A DNA stretch of 64,000 nucleotides from Costus lasius (taxonomy: Eukaryota > Streptophyta > Magnoliopsida > Zingiberales > Costaceae): NCBI GenBank assembly GCA_027563935.2, contig CM050454.1, forward strand, positions 26,099,501 through 26,163,500, given 5' to 3'. Numbering within the stretch: the stretch's first letter is position 1; the number at the start of each line of letters is the position of its first letter. Below the pieces are notes generated by a model that saw only the letters and a list, made by a program, of their open reading frames with translations, had not been told where the DNA came from and did no database searches. Both the position numbers and the translations under genes were made by a program. Shown here one piece after another: positions 53,871-64,000 of this stretch.

Positions 53871-55554
53871 TATTGGGGTATGCCCTTAAGGCTAATGTTT
53901 GAGGCCTTGGGATTGTATCAGTATCATGTAATAAACTCTTATGTTTATAAAGGCATGGTTGTTATTCAGTTTTTTACATTGTCTGCTGCAATAATTGTAC
54001 TTCTGAATAATGTCTCAAAGCTGTTCAGCTGGGCTGACATGCAGTTTTGTCCTTAGTCGAGATATCTTGGTGAACATGAGACAGCCTTGATATGGTTAAG
54101 ACTAATATGTGTTCTAATCTTATAGGATGCTTCGAGCATGGAATAAGATGTAGACTCATGGGTACATTGGATGTACTGGACAGACCCTACTAGGATATTC
54201 AATTGCTTGTCACAATGTGAATAATCCTTGAATGCGACAAGTGGCACATTTCCTCTGACTTGAGATCGCTTGTGTTTTCTAAATGATGATTGTCATTGTT
54301 TTGAGGTAGTTCAATATCATTTGAAACATAATGATTATAGACTATCTTGGATGGTGAGCTTGAATCAGGTTAGGGCACTAGTGATAGATATAGGATTGCC
54401 GTCTCCTTGTTTAAGGAGTGTGATGTTCTAAAGGGGCCCCCTGAATGAGATGATTGAGAATAGTGTATGGCCATACCCAGATGACTATGTTCATCTGATC
54501 TAATCATGCTTATCATATTGGAGCTACAAGCTTGACACGCTTGTCCAATAAGAACATCCAGTGGCAAAGGAAAGATGCATGCCTTGTGAGTTGGATTCAC
54601 ACTTGTGCTGTGGTTTGGGTGTAGTCTTGGAAGACTCTTTTCTTTATATCGGGAGACAGTGATGTGTTGCTAGATACCCCTCACTGATAGTGATAACGTG
54701 AGTTATCGTTACCGACATTTAAAGGAAACCCTTAGGGTCGCACAATTTGATGATATGGCTTACTTAAGTCAGATCGTGTGGACTGAATTGTTTGGGTTCA
54801 GTTTAAAGGGATTTAATCTCTGATTGTAAGTGAGATCTGGTCTGATCATGTTTGATTGATTAGGGCTTGAGATCGGTAAGCTTTGATCGAGAGATTGGAT
54901 GCTAGATCGATGAGATCAGGAGCATCAAGAGATCGACGGTCAGATCAAGAGCCTTAGGGTTTAATGTGATCTGGACTAATGGCTTGGGTCGATTGGTCTA
55001 TGAACCAGACCAAATTGAACCAGCTCATTGAGTGAGCGTGTGGTTCAAATTGAGAGGAGTTTGCGCATGGGGTAAACTCATGATCGCAAGTGAGTGAGTG
55101 GCTTTCTATTTTTAGAAAGCATGATCACATACGTGACCACTACTCACGTTCACGCCTAAGGCGCCCTCATCTCTAGTTTCTCCTCACTCTCGTCGCCAAC
55201 TTGGGCATTCAGCACTCGCACTCTCGTGTGGTGAAGAAGTTGACGAAAAAGAGAAGGAAGAGTTTGGCCAAAGCAAAGTGATCTTTCCCTTCCATTCGAC
55301 AACGGCTTCTTGGAACCTTGCTAGCACAAGGAGCACCAAGGAAGAGTAGGCGACACCAATTGTGTGCGTCACCTTTGGAGAAGGAGCACTTGCGCCTTTC
55401 CTTTCAAGACACCATCTAAGCGATGGCAATGGTGAGAATCGTTTTAAGTTGAACATATTATATGCATAGATCCTTGAAACCCCTTCCGCTGCATCAAAAT
55501 TGTCATATGCGCCTCCTATAGGGTTTCGCCCCCTTGTCTTTAGGGGACCTTTCA
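53871..55554 (+). repeat. Cop-E 3' LTR (starts TA instead of TG)
   Basis: This 1684-bp LTR begins TATTGGGGTATGCCC, where all others begin TG. As this end is internal in the integrated copy, the G-to-A change probably arose after insertion. The LTR ends GGACCTTTCA before the target duplication TCAGT. Confidence 0.94.
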
Positions 55555-55559
55555 TCAGT

Positions 55560-57206
55560 ATCATGTAATAAACTCTTATGTTTATAAAGGCATGGTTGTT
55601 ATTCAGGTTGTTATATTGTCTGCTGCAATAATTGTACTTCTGAATAATGTCTCAAAGCTGTTCAGCTAGGCTGACATGCTGTAATGTCCTTAGTCGAGAT
55701 ATCTTGGTGAACATGAGACAGCCTTGATATGATTGAGACTAATATGTGTTCTAATCTTATAGGATGCTTCGAGCATGGAATAAGATGTAGACTCATGGGT
55801 ACATTGGATGTACTGGACAGACCCTACTAGGATATTCAATTGGTTGTCACAATGTGAATAATCCTTGAATGCGACAAGTGGCACATTTCCTCTGACTTGA
55901 GATCACTTGTGTTTTCTAAATGATGATTGTCATTGTTTTGAGGTAGTTCAATATCATTTGAAACATAATGATTATAGACTATCTTGGATGGTGAGCTTGA
56001 ATCAGGTTAGGGCACTAGTGATAGATATAGGATTGCCGTCTCCTTGTTTAAGGAGTGTGATGTTCTAAAGGGGCCCCCTGGATGAGATGATTGAGAAAGT
56101 GTATGGCCATACCCAGATGACTATGTTCATCTGATCTAATCATGCTCATCATATTGGAGTTACAAGCTTGACACGCTTGTCCAATAAGAACATCCAGTGG
56201 CAAAGGAATTATGCATGCCTTGTGAGTTGGATTCACACTTGTGCTGTGGTTTGGGTGTAGTCTTGGAAGACTCTTTCCTTTATATCGGGAGACAGTGATG
56301 TGTTGCTAGATACCCCTCACTGATCGTGATAACGTGAGTTATCGTTACCGACATTTAAAGGAAACCCTCAGGGTCGCACAAATTGATGATATGGCTTACT
56401 TAAGTCAGATCGTGTGGACTGAATTATTTGGGTTCAGTTTAAAGGGATTTAATCTCTGATTGTAAGTGAGATCTGGTCTGATCATGTTTGATTGATTAGG
56501 GCTTGAGATCGGTAAGCTTTGATCGAGAGATTGGATGCTAGATCGGTGAGATCAGGAGCATCAAGAGATGAACGGTTAGATCTGGAGCCTTAGGGTTTAA
56601 TTAAGATCTAGACTGGATCGCTTGGCTTGGTTGGTTCTTGAACCGAACCAAATTGAACCGGCTCATTATATGAGCGCATGGTTCAAAGGGAGATGGCGTG
56701 GTGATTCGTTCACTTGGCGTGAACGTGTGAGCGAGTTGTGGTTTCTATTTTTAGAAACCATGATCTCCACTTGGAGATCTCTCATGTTCGAATAGGGGAT
56801 ATCCTATTCTCGCTCGGCTCCCTATCGTGACCTCTCTCGCTCTCGACACTTTTGTGTGTGGCGACGCTTGAAGCCATTGAGGAGGAGGACTCGGCCAAGA
56901 AGGATCAACATCTCCATCCCTTTCATTCGACAAGGACCCTTTGAAGGGCTTTGCTAGCACAAAGGCTTCAAAGGAGTGAGCGCATCGATCTTCTTGTGTG
57001 CGTCTACTTTGCAGAAGGTTCATTTGCGCCTTTGCTTCCAAGGCACCATCAAACCGATGGCTATGGTATGAGTTCTTCTTCATCCATTCAATCATATAAA
57101 AGTTAATTTTATGACATATAAAGATCTCATGAAACCCTAGCTTCCCATGCGATGATTTTGTTATGCGCCACCAATAGGGTTTCCCCCTTTAGTTAGGGGA
57201 CTTTCA
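55560..57206 (+). repeat. Cop-D 3' LTR, part 2
   Basis: The remaining 1647 bp are almost identical to the 5' LTR; I see GATTCGTTCAC near 56704 and CTTTGCAGAAGG near 57008 as changes. It ends GGACTTTCA before AGATG. Confidence 0.94.
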
Positions 57207-57211
57207 AGATG

Positions 57212-58910
57212 AATGTATTATACTTATGTTGGCGCATGTATTTCGTTGGCGCATGTTAGATGTTTGCAAAAACTTATCTTGCGCGCCTCCTACTTAGATC
57301 TAAGCGCTTGCTATAAACCCTTAGACGGGTTAGTAGGGTTGAAGTCATCACCTAGTTAAGATCCAAATAGTCTGATCAGACCATCTGACAGCCTAGATGG
57401 GTCGACCAGATGGCACCTATGCGCAAGCATGAGGTGGCTATAGGTCGACTGCATCAAGAGCGTGTAGCGAGGTCTGGTTGAGACAACCAGTGAACGCGCA
57501 TGAGTTGGGCCCGGGGTCACACCCGCTTGCCTGAACTCATGAGAGTCGTTCAGCCCTTAACGCATGCATGGTTGACCGTTGGGTCGACTCAAGTCAGTTA
57601 GGACTTGGTGCATGCAAGGGCAGTGGATAAGACTAGGTCTGATGAGTGGATCCCTAGTAATGGACCGTTGTAAGGTAGTAAGGCACATAAGAAAATTAAA
57701 ATTGATGCCAATGGGTTTTCAAAAATTTTTATTTTCTTATCTGGATCACATGTTGATTGGATGCCATGATGGTTGTTTATTTAATCTTATGTGGGTTGCC
57801 CTTTTAATGTGTGCTGTGCTGGGGCCTGCGTGCCTGGAATTCAATTGTAAATTAATTTTATTGTGATCTGCGCATCACATGTTATTTAATTTATAATGTG
57901 TAATTGACCTGCGAGTCAATCTTGTCTAGATAGATTAAATTGTAATTTAATCAGACAAGAGCACGGAGCACACATGGCACAGGCGCATGCAGCAGTGGCT
58001 TGACCAGGTGGGAGGTCCAGGGTTCGACTCTGGGACAGGCGCATTTACCTGGTGGGCGCACCTGAGCTGCCCAGGGCGCTTGGGCCCTGGGTTGGGCCAG
58101 CTGAGATGCAAAAGACCCATGGAGAGCTCAAGTGAAGACTTAAGTTAAACTAAGGTCTTACTTAGAGTTGATGGGCGTTTACCACATAAGATCATCATGC
58201 TTTCTTTTATTGTTTAAATAATTAGAATTGCATGATTTATTTATCTTCTGCTATCACCATAGGGTTTGCATGATAGTTAAGAAGATAAAAGGACCGTTAA
58301 AATCCAATGCTAAAATATCAAGCTCGTAAGCCTTCTGACGCGAAACCTCACTGTTCTGACTATCGTTGGGGCCGTGTTGTACCCACTCAGTGGGCACGCC
58401 CATCTATCTTCAGACGGTGTGTGATTTCACCTGCGTGTTATAGAGAAGGGATTTATCGCTTCTCGTTGCTCAGCATAGCACGTGGTGGTCCAGGGAGTAG
58501 GTCAGGTCAGCTTGACCATGTAGGCTACATATGGGGCATATGTTAGCTATATGGAGGCAGCCATCTGTGGGATCAGAGACTGTGTTGTACCAACTCAGTT
58601 GGCACAGTCTGCTGGATTGCCTAGATGAAGGGGAATCGCACGGGTTGGCGATTGGCAGGCATTGCCTACCAGAAACTAGTGCTTGCACTCTCTGTGCATC
58701 TTATCTCGCCTGAGCGGGACGCGGAGACCAAGTATGAAATCTGGGTCCCATCTCACTACAAGAGTTTACTCTTTCGGGCTGTTTTGCTGGATTTTTCAGC
58801 CAGATAAAATAGTGAGAAAAGAATCTTTCTTAAGTCCTGGATTGATTCTAAACATTGATACTGACCTTGCTGTTCTTGCATTGTTGTAGATTCCTGCAGC
58901 AACGAACACC
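57212..58910 (+). other. Cop-A leader region (untranslated, structured)
   Basis: This continues the leader interrupted at 32929. It holds the palindrome GTCTGATCAGAC (57370-57381), the tRNA-like insert (57981-58044), the hairpins CCCACTCAGTGGG (58382-58394) and CCAACTCAGTTGG (58590-58602), the branch-like TACTGAC, and the acceptor TTGTAG ending at 58889, 21 bp before gag. No gene is supported in it. Confidence 0.75.
57981..58044 (+). repeat. tRNA-like insert in the Cop-A leader
   Basis: AGGCGCAT (57981-57988), a 48-bp insert, then AGGCGCAT (58037-58044). Its presence in the oldest element shows the insert predates all the other plus-strand copies here. Confidence 0.55.
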
Positions 58911-61805
58911 ATGAGCTTCAATGTGCGATCCCTACTGGAAAGGGAGAAGTTTGCTGGGCTAAACTTCTCAGACTAGTACGGACACCTTAAGATTGTTCTT
59001 AAGGCTGAGAGGAAACTGTATGTCCTCGAGACGGCTATACCGCCTCAACCCGCTGCGAACGCCACAAGGGCGGTTCGCGATGCCTATGAAAAGCATGTCA
59101 ATGATAGCATTGATGTCGCTTGCCTGATGCTAGCGTCTATGACGCCACAGCTGCAGCGTCAGCATGAGGATATGTCTGCTATAGAAATTATAGCAAAACT
59201 CAAGATGCTATATGCTGCACAGGCGAGGACTGAGCGCTATAATTTGACCAAGCTTTTCTTTCAGAGCAAACTGGCTGAAGGGAGTCCAGTGGGAACTCAT
59301 GTGCTCAAGATGATTGGGCACAAGGAGGCTCTAGAGAAACTGGGGCATACCATCAATCAGGAGCTTGCTGTAAACATTATTCTGCAGTCTCTCCCGGCCT
59401 CCTTCGATCCGTTCATTATTAATTTTAATATGAACAAGATCGACTGTACTCCGGCAGAGTTGCTGAATATGCTCTTGACTACAGAGGAGACTCTAAAGGG
59501 AAAGCCTTCAACCTCTATCTTGATGTTCCCTTCCAGGAACAAGAAGAAGGGGAAGAAGGGCAAAGCCCCTGTCAAGAACTACAACAAGGCTCTGAAACAA
59601 AAGGTTAAGCGGTCGAAGGAATACAGATGTTTCCATTGTGGCCAGCTGGGTCACTGGAAAAAGGACTGTAAAGCGCTCCAAGGAGACAAGAAGGGAAGCA
59701 TCGCTTCTGGCTCAGGTATTTTTGTGACTGAAGTCATGATATCTTCTTCTTCTATTTCATGGGTGTTGGACACTGCATGTGGAGTTCACATTTGTTCAAA
59801 TGTACAGGAACTCAAGAGAAGAAGACAGGTGGGACAGCATGAGGTGGACCTACGAGTTGGAAACGGGGCACGGGTTGCTGCTGTTGCTGTAGGAGTTTAT
59901 TACATCTCATTACCATCTGGACTTGTATTGGAACTAGACAATTGTTACTTTGTACCAAGCATTACAAAAAATGTTATCTCTATTCCTGCTCTTGTCAGGA
60001 AAGGATTTTCCTTTGAATGCAATATTTCAAAGTGTGTTATTTCTTATGATAATATTGTTTATGCTACTGGATCAATTAACAATGGGTTATTCATGTTGGA
60101 CATGGAATGTTCTATACAAAACATTGATAATAAGAAAGCCAAGTATGCTGATGACAGCACCTTGCTATGGCATAGTCGTTTAGGCCATATTAACAAGAAA
60201 CGCATTAAGCGGTTGCATGATCATGGACTGCTGGGATCATTCTCCTATGAGGAGATTGATACATGCAAAGCTTGTTTATTGGGCAAAATGACGAAGTCTC
60301 CTTTTCCTCATAAAGGTCAAAGGGCTTCAGGTTTACTTGACCTTATACACAGTGATGTGTGTGGGCCATTTAGTAAACATGCCAGAGGTGGCTATTCATA
60401 CTTCATTACCTTTACTGATGATTTCAGTAGGTATGGTTATGTCTATCTAATGAGACATAAAAGTGAATCTTTTGACAAGTTCAAAGAGTTCAAAAATGAA
60501 GTACAAAATCAGCTAGGCCGGAATATCAAGGCACTTCGTTCAGATCGAGGTGGAGAATACCTAAATCGAGAGTTTACTGACTATCTGAAGGAGTGTGGGA
60601 TTATCTCACAGCTCACTCCACCAGGAACACCGCAATGGAATGGTGTGTCCGAGAGGAGGAACAGAACCTTACTGGATATGGTTCATTCTATGATGAGTCA
60701 GGCTACTCTACCTTACTCCTTTTGGGGATTTTCACTGGAAACAGCTGCAAAGATACTAAACCGAGTGCCATCCAAGGCAGTTTCAAAGACTCCATATGAA
60801 TTATGTTATGGGAAACAGCCGAGCTTGACATTTGTTAAGATCTGGGGTTGCGAGGCTTATGTCAAAAAGCTCGCCTCTGGGAAACTAGAGAGCAGATCTG
60901 AGAAATGCATCTTTGTCGGTTACCCTAAGGAAACTAAGGGTTATTATTTCTACGATCCCAAAGAGAACAAAGTATTTGTTGCTCGGATGGCTATTTTTCT
61001 TGAGAAGGAGTTTCTTCTGCAAGAAGCCAGTGGGAGAGAAATAAAACTGGATGAGAATCCAGAGGAAGGACAATGTAGTCAAGCACCGTTGGATGAGCCT
61101 GAGCCAGTAGATCAGGTTATTGAGCAACCTGAGGCTCAGATATCATGGGAACCGCGAAGATCAGGAAGGATCCGTCGACAGCCTGAGCGCTATGATGGAG
61201 TCTACATCATTGATCATGATGAACCCCTAACTTATGCGGATGCGGTCAGTGGACCGGAATCAGCGAGATGGCTTGAAGCTATGCGCGCCGAGATGGACTC
61301 CATGTCAGATAATCAAGTCTGGGATTTGGTTGATCCGCCTCCGGGAGTAATCCCTATAGGCTGTAAATGGATCTTCAAGAAGAAGATTGACATGGATGGT
61401 AACGTGGTTACCTATAAAGGCAGGCTAGTTGCGAAAGGTTTCAAACCAATCTACGGGATAGATTATGATGAAACTTTCTCTCCTGTAGCCATGTTCAAGT
61501 CAATTCGGATTATTCTTGCGATAGCAGCATATTACGATTATGAGATCTGGCAGATGGATGTGAAGACTGCTTTCCTTAATGGAAAACTGGATGAGGATGT
61601 GTATATGACACAACCTGAAGGTTTCACTAATCCATCAGATCGTCATAAAATATGCAAGTTAAAGAAGTCCATTTATGGACTTAAGCAAGCATCTAGAAGC
61701 TGGAATATTCGTTTTGATGAATCAATATGTGAATTTGGTTTCAACAAGAATGAAGATGACCCGTGCGTATATAAGAGGTTTAGTGGGAGCGTGATTACTT
61801 TCCTA
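58911..61805 (+). pseudogene. Cop-A gag-pol, inactivated
   Basis: The frame starts MSFNVRSLLE at 58911. Codon 22 is TAG (58974-58976) where the others have tryptophan, and the frame is then open to Cop-F. The zinc knuckle, LDTACG, integrase HHCC and D, D-35-E are present. RT is cut at VITFL, just before the LYVDD catalytic strand. Differences from sister copies (for example ICEFGFNK, LCYGKQP) fit an older copy. The end of RT and RNase H lie beyond Cop-F, outside the window. The LTR start codon, if spliced on, would still meet the same nonsense codon. Confidence 0.92.
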
Positions 61806-63490
61806 TGTTGGGGTATGCCCTTAAGGCTAATGTTTGAGGCATTGGGAATGTATCAGTATCATGTAATAAACTCTTATGTTTATAAAGGCATGGTTGTTAT
61901 TCAGTTTGTTACATTGTCTGCTGCAATAAGTGTACTTCTGAATAATGTCTCACAGCTGTTCAGCTGGGCTGACATGCTATAAAGTCCTTAGTCGAGATAT
62001 CTTGGTGAACATGAGACAGCCTTGATATGGTTAAGACTAATATGTGTTCTAATCTTATAGGATGCTTCGAGCATGGAATAAGATGTAGACTCATGGGTAC
62101 ATTGGATGTACTGGACAGACCCTACTAGGTTATTCAATTGCTTGTCACAATGTGAATAATCCTTGATTGCAACAAGTGGCACATGTCCTCTGACTTGAGA
62201 TCACTTGTGTTTCTAAATGATGATTGTCATTGTTTTGAGGTAGTTCAATATCATTTGAAACATAATGATTATAGACTATCTTGGATGGTGAGCTTGAGTC
62301 AGGTTAGGGCACTAGTGATAGACATAGGATTGCCGTCTCCTTAATTTGAGTGTGATGTTCTAAAGGGGCCCCCTGGATGAGATGATTGAGAAAAGAGTAT
62401 GGCCATACCCAGGTGACTATGTTCATCTGATCTAATCATGCTCATCATATTGGAGTTACAAGCTTGACACGCTTGTCCAATAAGAACATCCAGTGGCAAA
62501 GGAAACATGTATGCCTTGTGAGTTGATTCACACTTGTGCTGTGGTTTGGGTGTAGTCTTGGAAGACTCTTTCCTTTATATCGGGAGACAGTGATGTGTTG
62601 CTAGATACCCCTCACTGATCGTGATAACGTGAGTTATCGTTACCGACATTTAAAGGAAACCCTCAGGGTCGCACAATTTGATGATATGGCTTACTTAAGT
62701 CAGATCGTGTGGACTGAATTATTCAGGTTCAGTTTAAAGGGATTTAATCTCTGATTGTAAGTGAGATCTGGTCTGATCATGTTTGATTGATTAGGGCTTG
62801 AGATCGGTAAGCTTCGATCGAGAGAATGGATGCTAGATCAGTGAGATCAGCAGCATCAAGAGATCGACGGTCAGATCAAGAGCCTTAGGGTTTAATAGGA
62901 TCTGGACTAATGGCTTGGGTTGATTGGTCTTTGAACCAAACCAAATTGAACCGGCTCATTGAGTGAGCGCATGGTTCAAGAGAAGATGAGTTTGCGCATG
63001 GGGTGAACCCATGATCGCATGAACATTTGGGGTTTACTAAATTTAGAAGCCATGACTTCTAAACGTGGGAACACCTCACGTTCACGCCTAAGACGCTCTC
63101 ATCTCTCGTCTCTCCTCATCTCTCGTCGCCAACAAGCTCTCTTGAGAGTGGTGAAGAGGTTGACGAAAAAGGAGAAGGAAGAAATCGCCAAGCAAAGGAT
63201 TCTCTTCCCTTCCATACGACAAGGACCTCTTGGAGCCTTGCTAGCACAAGGAGCACCAAGAGAAGAGTAGGCGACATCAATTGTGTGCGTCACCTTAGGA
63301 GAAGGAGCATTTGCGCCTTTCCTTCCAAGACACCATCTAAGCGATGGCAATGGTAAGAATCGCTTTTCATTGAAAGTTGAATATATTACATGCTATGCGA
63401 TCCTGTTAGAAACCCTAGATTCCGCTAGAGTTTTGTTGTGCCTCCTATTAGGGTTTCGCCCCCCCCCCCCCTTGTTATAGGGGACTTTCA
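61806..63490 (+). repeat. Cop-F 5' LTR
   Basis: This is a 1685-bp LTR ending GGGGACTTTCA. ATGGCAATG (63344-63352) is followed by GTAAGA, the best donor match of all copies. A run of 13 C (63459-63471), where sister LTRs have five or six, forms part of the terminal CCCC/GGGG hairpin. Confidence 0.9.
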
Positions 63491-63492
63491 AT

Positions 63493-63504
63493 TGGTATCA
63501 GAGC
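63493..63504 (+). promoter_or_regulatory. Cop-F primer binding site (initiator tRNA-Met)
   Basis: TGGTATCAGAGC lies two bases after the LTR. Leader sequence without a gene follows to the window end. Confidence 0.9.
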
Positions 63505-64000
63505 AGGTTATTGCATGATAATATGTTTGCTTTCTTTGTGATCCTATGCAATGATCTATATGTTACATGCGCTAGTTTTGATAAGCGAAGTTTACATGCT
63601 TGTTAGAGATGTTTTTCTCCTAGGCGCATGTTTTCTTGTTGGCGCATATGTATGTTTTCTCAAAAACTTATGATACATGCGCGACTCATTATATATCTAA
63701 GGCCCTGCTTTAAACCCTTAGACGGGTTATTAGGGTTGAAGTCATCCCCTAGGTGAGATCCAGACAGTCTGATCAGATCATCTGACAGCCTTGATGGGTT
63801 GACCAGATAGCACCTGTGCGATAGCACCTGGTGGCTATAGGTCGACTGCAGACAGGCATGTAGCGATGTCCGATTGAGACGACTAGTGAACACACATGAG
63901 TTAGGCCCGGGGTAACACCCGCTTGCCAGATCTCATGAGGGTTGTTCGGCCCTGGCGCATGCATGGTTGACCGTTTGGTCGACTCAAGTCAGTTAGGACT

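Larger units (their letters stand above)
46462..55554 (+). mobile_element. Cop-E: complete Ty1/copia element with intact gag-pol
   Basis: A 9093-bp element with target duplication TCAGT (46457-46461 and 55555-55559). The LTRs, 46462-48145 and 53871-55554, are both 1684 bp. I count twelve differences between them, more than in its older host Cop-D. It has a primer site, leader structures, an uninterrupted polyprotein and a polypurine tract. Confidence 0.96.
32930..57206 (+). mobile_element. Cop-D: Ty1/copia element split by Nona-1 and Cop-E
   Basis: The target duplication is AGATG (32925-32929 and 57207-57211). The 5' LTR is 32930-34628; the 3' LTR is 46410-46461 plus 55560-57206; each is 1699 bp with about three differences. 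Net length is about 9.1 kb. Nona-1 lies in RT and Cop-E 52 bp into the 3' LTR. Apart from these two insertions its coding sequence reads without a stop. Confidence 0.95.
1979..61805 (+). mobile_element. Cop-A: oldest Ty1/copia (Angela/BARE-like) element, interrupted three times
   Basis: The pieces, in order, are LTR 1979-2588, LTR end 32681-32795, primer binding site 32798-32809, leader 32796-32929 and 57212-58910, and gag-pol 58911-61805. Cop-F follows at 61806, and the rest lies beyond the window. Cop-B, Cop-D and Cop-F account for the gaps, with target duplications ATAGT (2584-2588 and 32676-32680) and AGATG (32925-32929 and 57207-57211). Because it hosts the others it must have integrated first, yet only one nonsense codon is seen in its surviving coding part. 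Its LTR ends in CCTACA, like that of Cop-C and unlike the CTTTCA or CCTTCA ends of the others. Confidence 0.85.
61806..64000 (+). mobile_element. Cop-F: Ty1/copia element, 5' end only
   Basis: It starts TGTTGGGGTATGCCC in the RT of Cop-A after TCCTA (61801-61805), the presumed target duplication; the other side is outside the window. The 5' LTR, primer site and about 510 bp of leader are visible, with the palindrome near 63767 (one mismatch). Coding state is unknown. Confidence 0.9.

Noticed and set aside
59127..61982. A 951-aa copia gene ending at 61982
   Set aside because: The true gag start is at 58911 upstream of a nonsense codon, and the last 59 codons are Cop-F LTR sequence read in frame.

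Overview
The window is a stack of plant LTR retrotransposons; I see no host gene, rRNA gene, tRNA gene or CRISPR array. The element types point to a large, repeat-rich angiosperm nuclear genome: Ty1/copia elements with 1.7 kb LTRs starting TGTTGGGGTATGCCC and a leader of about 1.8 kb (Angela/BARE-like architecture), a Tekay/Del-type Ty3 chromovirus with 2.8 kb LTRs, and a gag-only non-autonomous element. The species cannot be named from this sequence.

Names used here: Cop-A is the outermost copia (about 1979 to 61805, continuing past the window end). Into it went Cop-B (2589-32675, into the 5' LTR), Cop-D (32930-57206, into the leader) and Cop-F (61806 to past 64000, into the RT domain). Inside Cop-B sit the Ty3 element Gyp-1 (3751-23290, in the 5' LTR) and an inverted solo LTR (29366-31030, in the 3' LTR). 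Inside the 5' LTR of Gyp-1 sits Cop-C (12369-21496, minus strand). Inside Cop-D sit the non-autonomous Nona-1 (38907-44958, in RT) and Cop-E (46462-55554, in the 3' LTR). Seven insertions have perfect 5-bp target duplications at both ends: ATAGT, ATGAG, GCCCC, GTTTG, AGATG, AAATG and TCAGT. The paired LTRs match in length exactly, apart from one 24-bp indel in Gyp-1. Positions 1-235 are a Ty3 gag-pro scrap and 236-1978 an old diverged copia LTR.

Coding state: Cop-C (1294 aa) and Cop-E (1295 aa) have uninterrupted gag-PR-IN-RT-RNaseH frames and look autonomous. Gyp-1 has an intact gag-pol of about 1534 aa. Cop-A has one nonsense codon plus insertions. Cop-B has a nonsense codon, a damaged zinc knuckle and a foreign antisense Ty3 RT piece in place of its pol end and polypurine tract. 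Cop-D is split by Nona-1. Nona-1 has a gag-like ORF and a second, unrecognised acidic proline/leucine-rich ORF, but no pol.

The most interesting signal is in the copia leaders. Every LTR of the family checked here carries ATGGC(T/A)ATG directly followed by a GT splice-donor-like site. Every leader carries a conserved branch site and TTGTAG acceptor exactly seven codons before gag, so removing the roughly 1.9-kb leader would put the LTR start codon in frame with gag. The predicted intron holds the primer binding site, a 12-bp palindrome, a small tRNA-like insert with 8-bp flanking repeats, and two copies of a hairpin whose stems differ by a compensatory base-pair change. This suggests unspliced genomic RNA is kept apart from spliced translated RNA.
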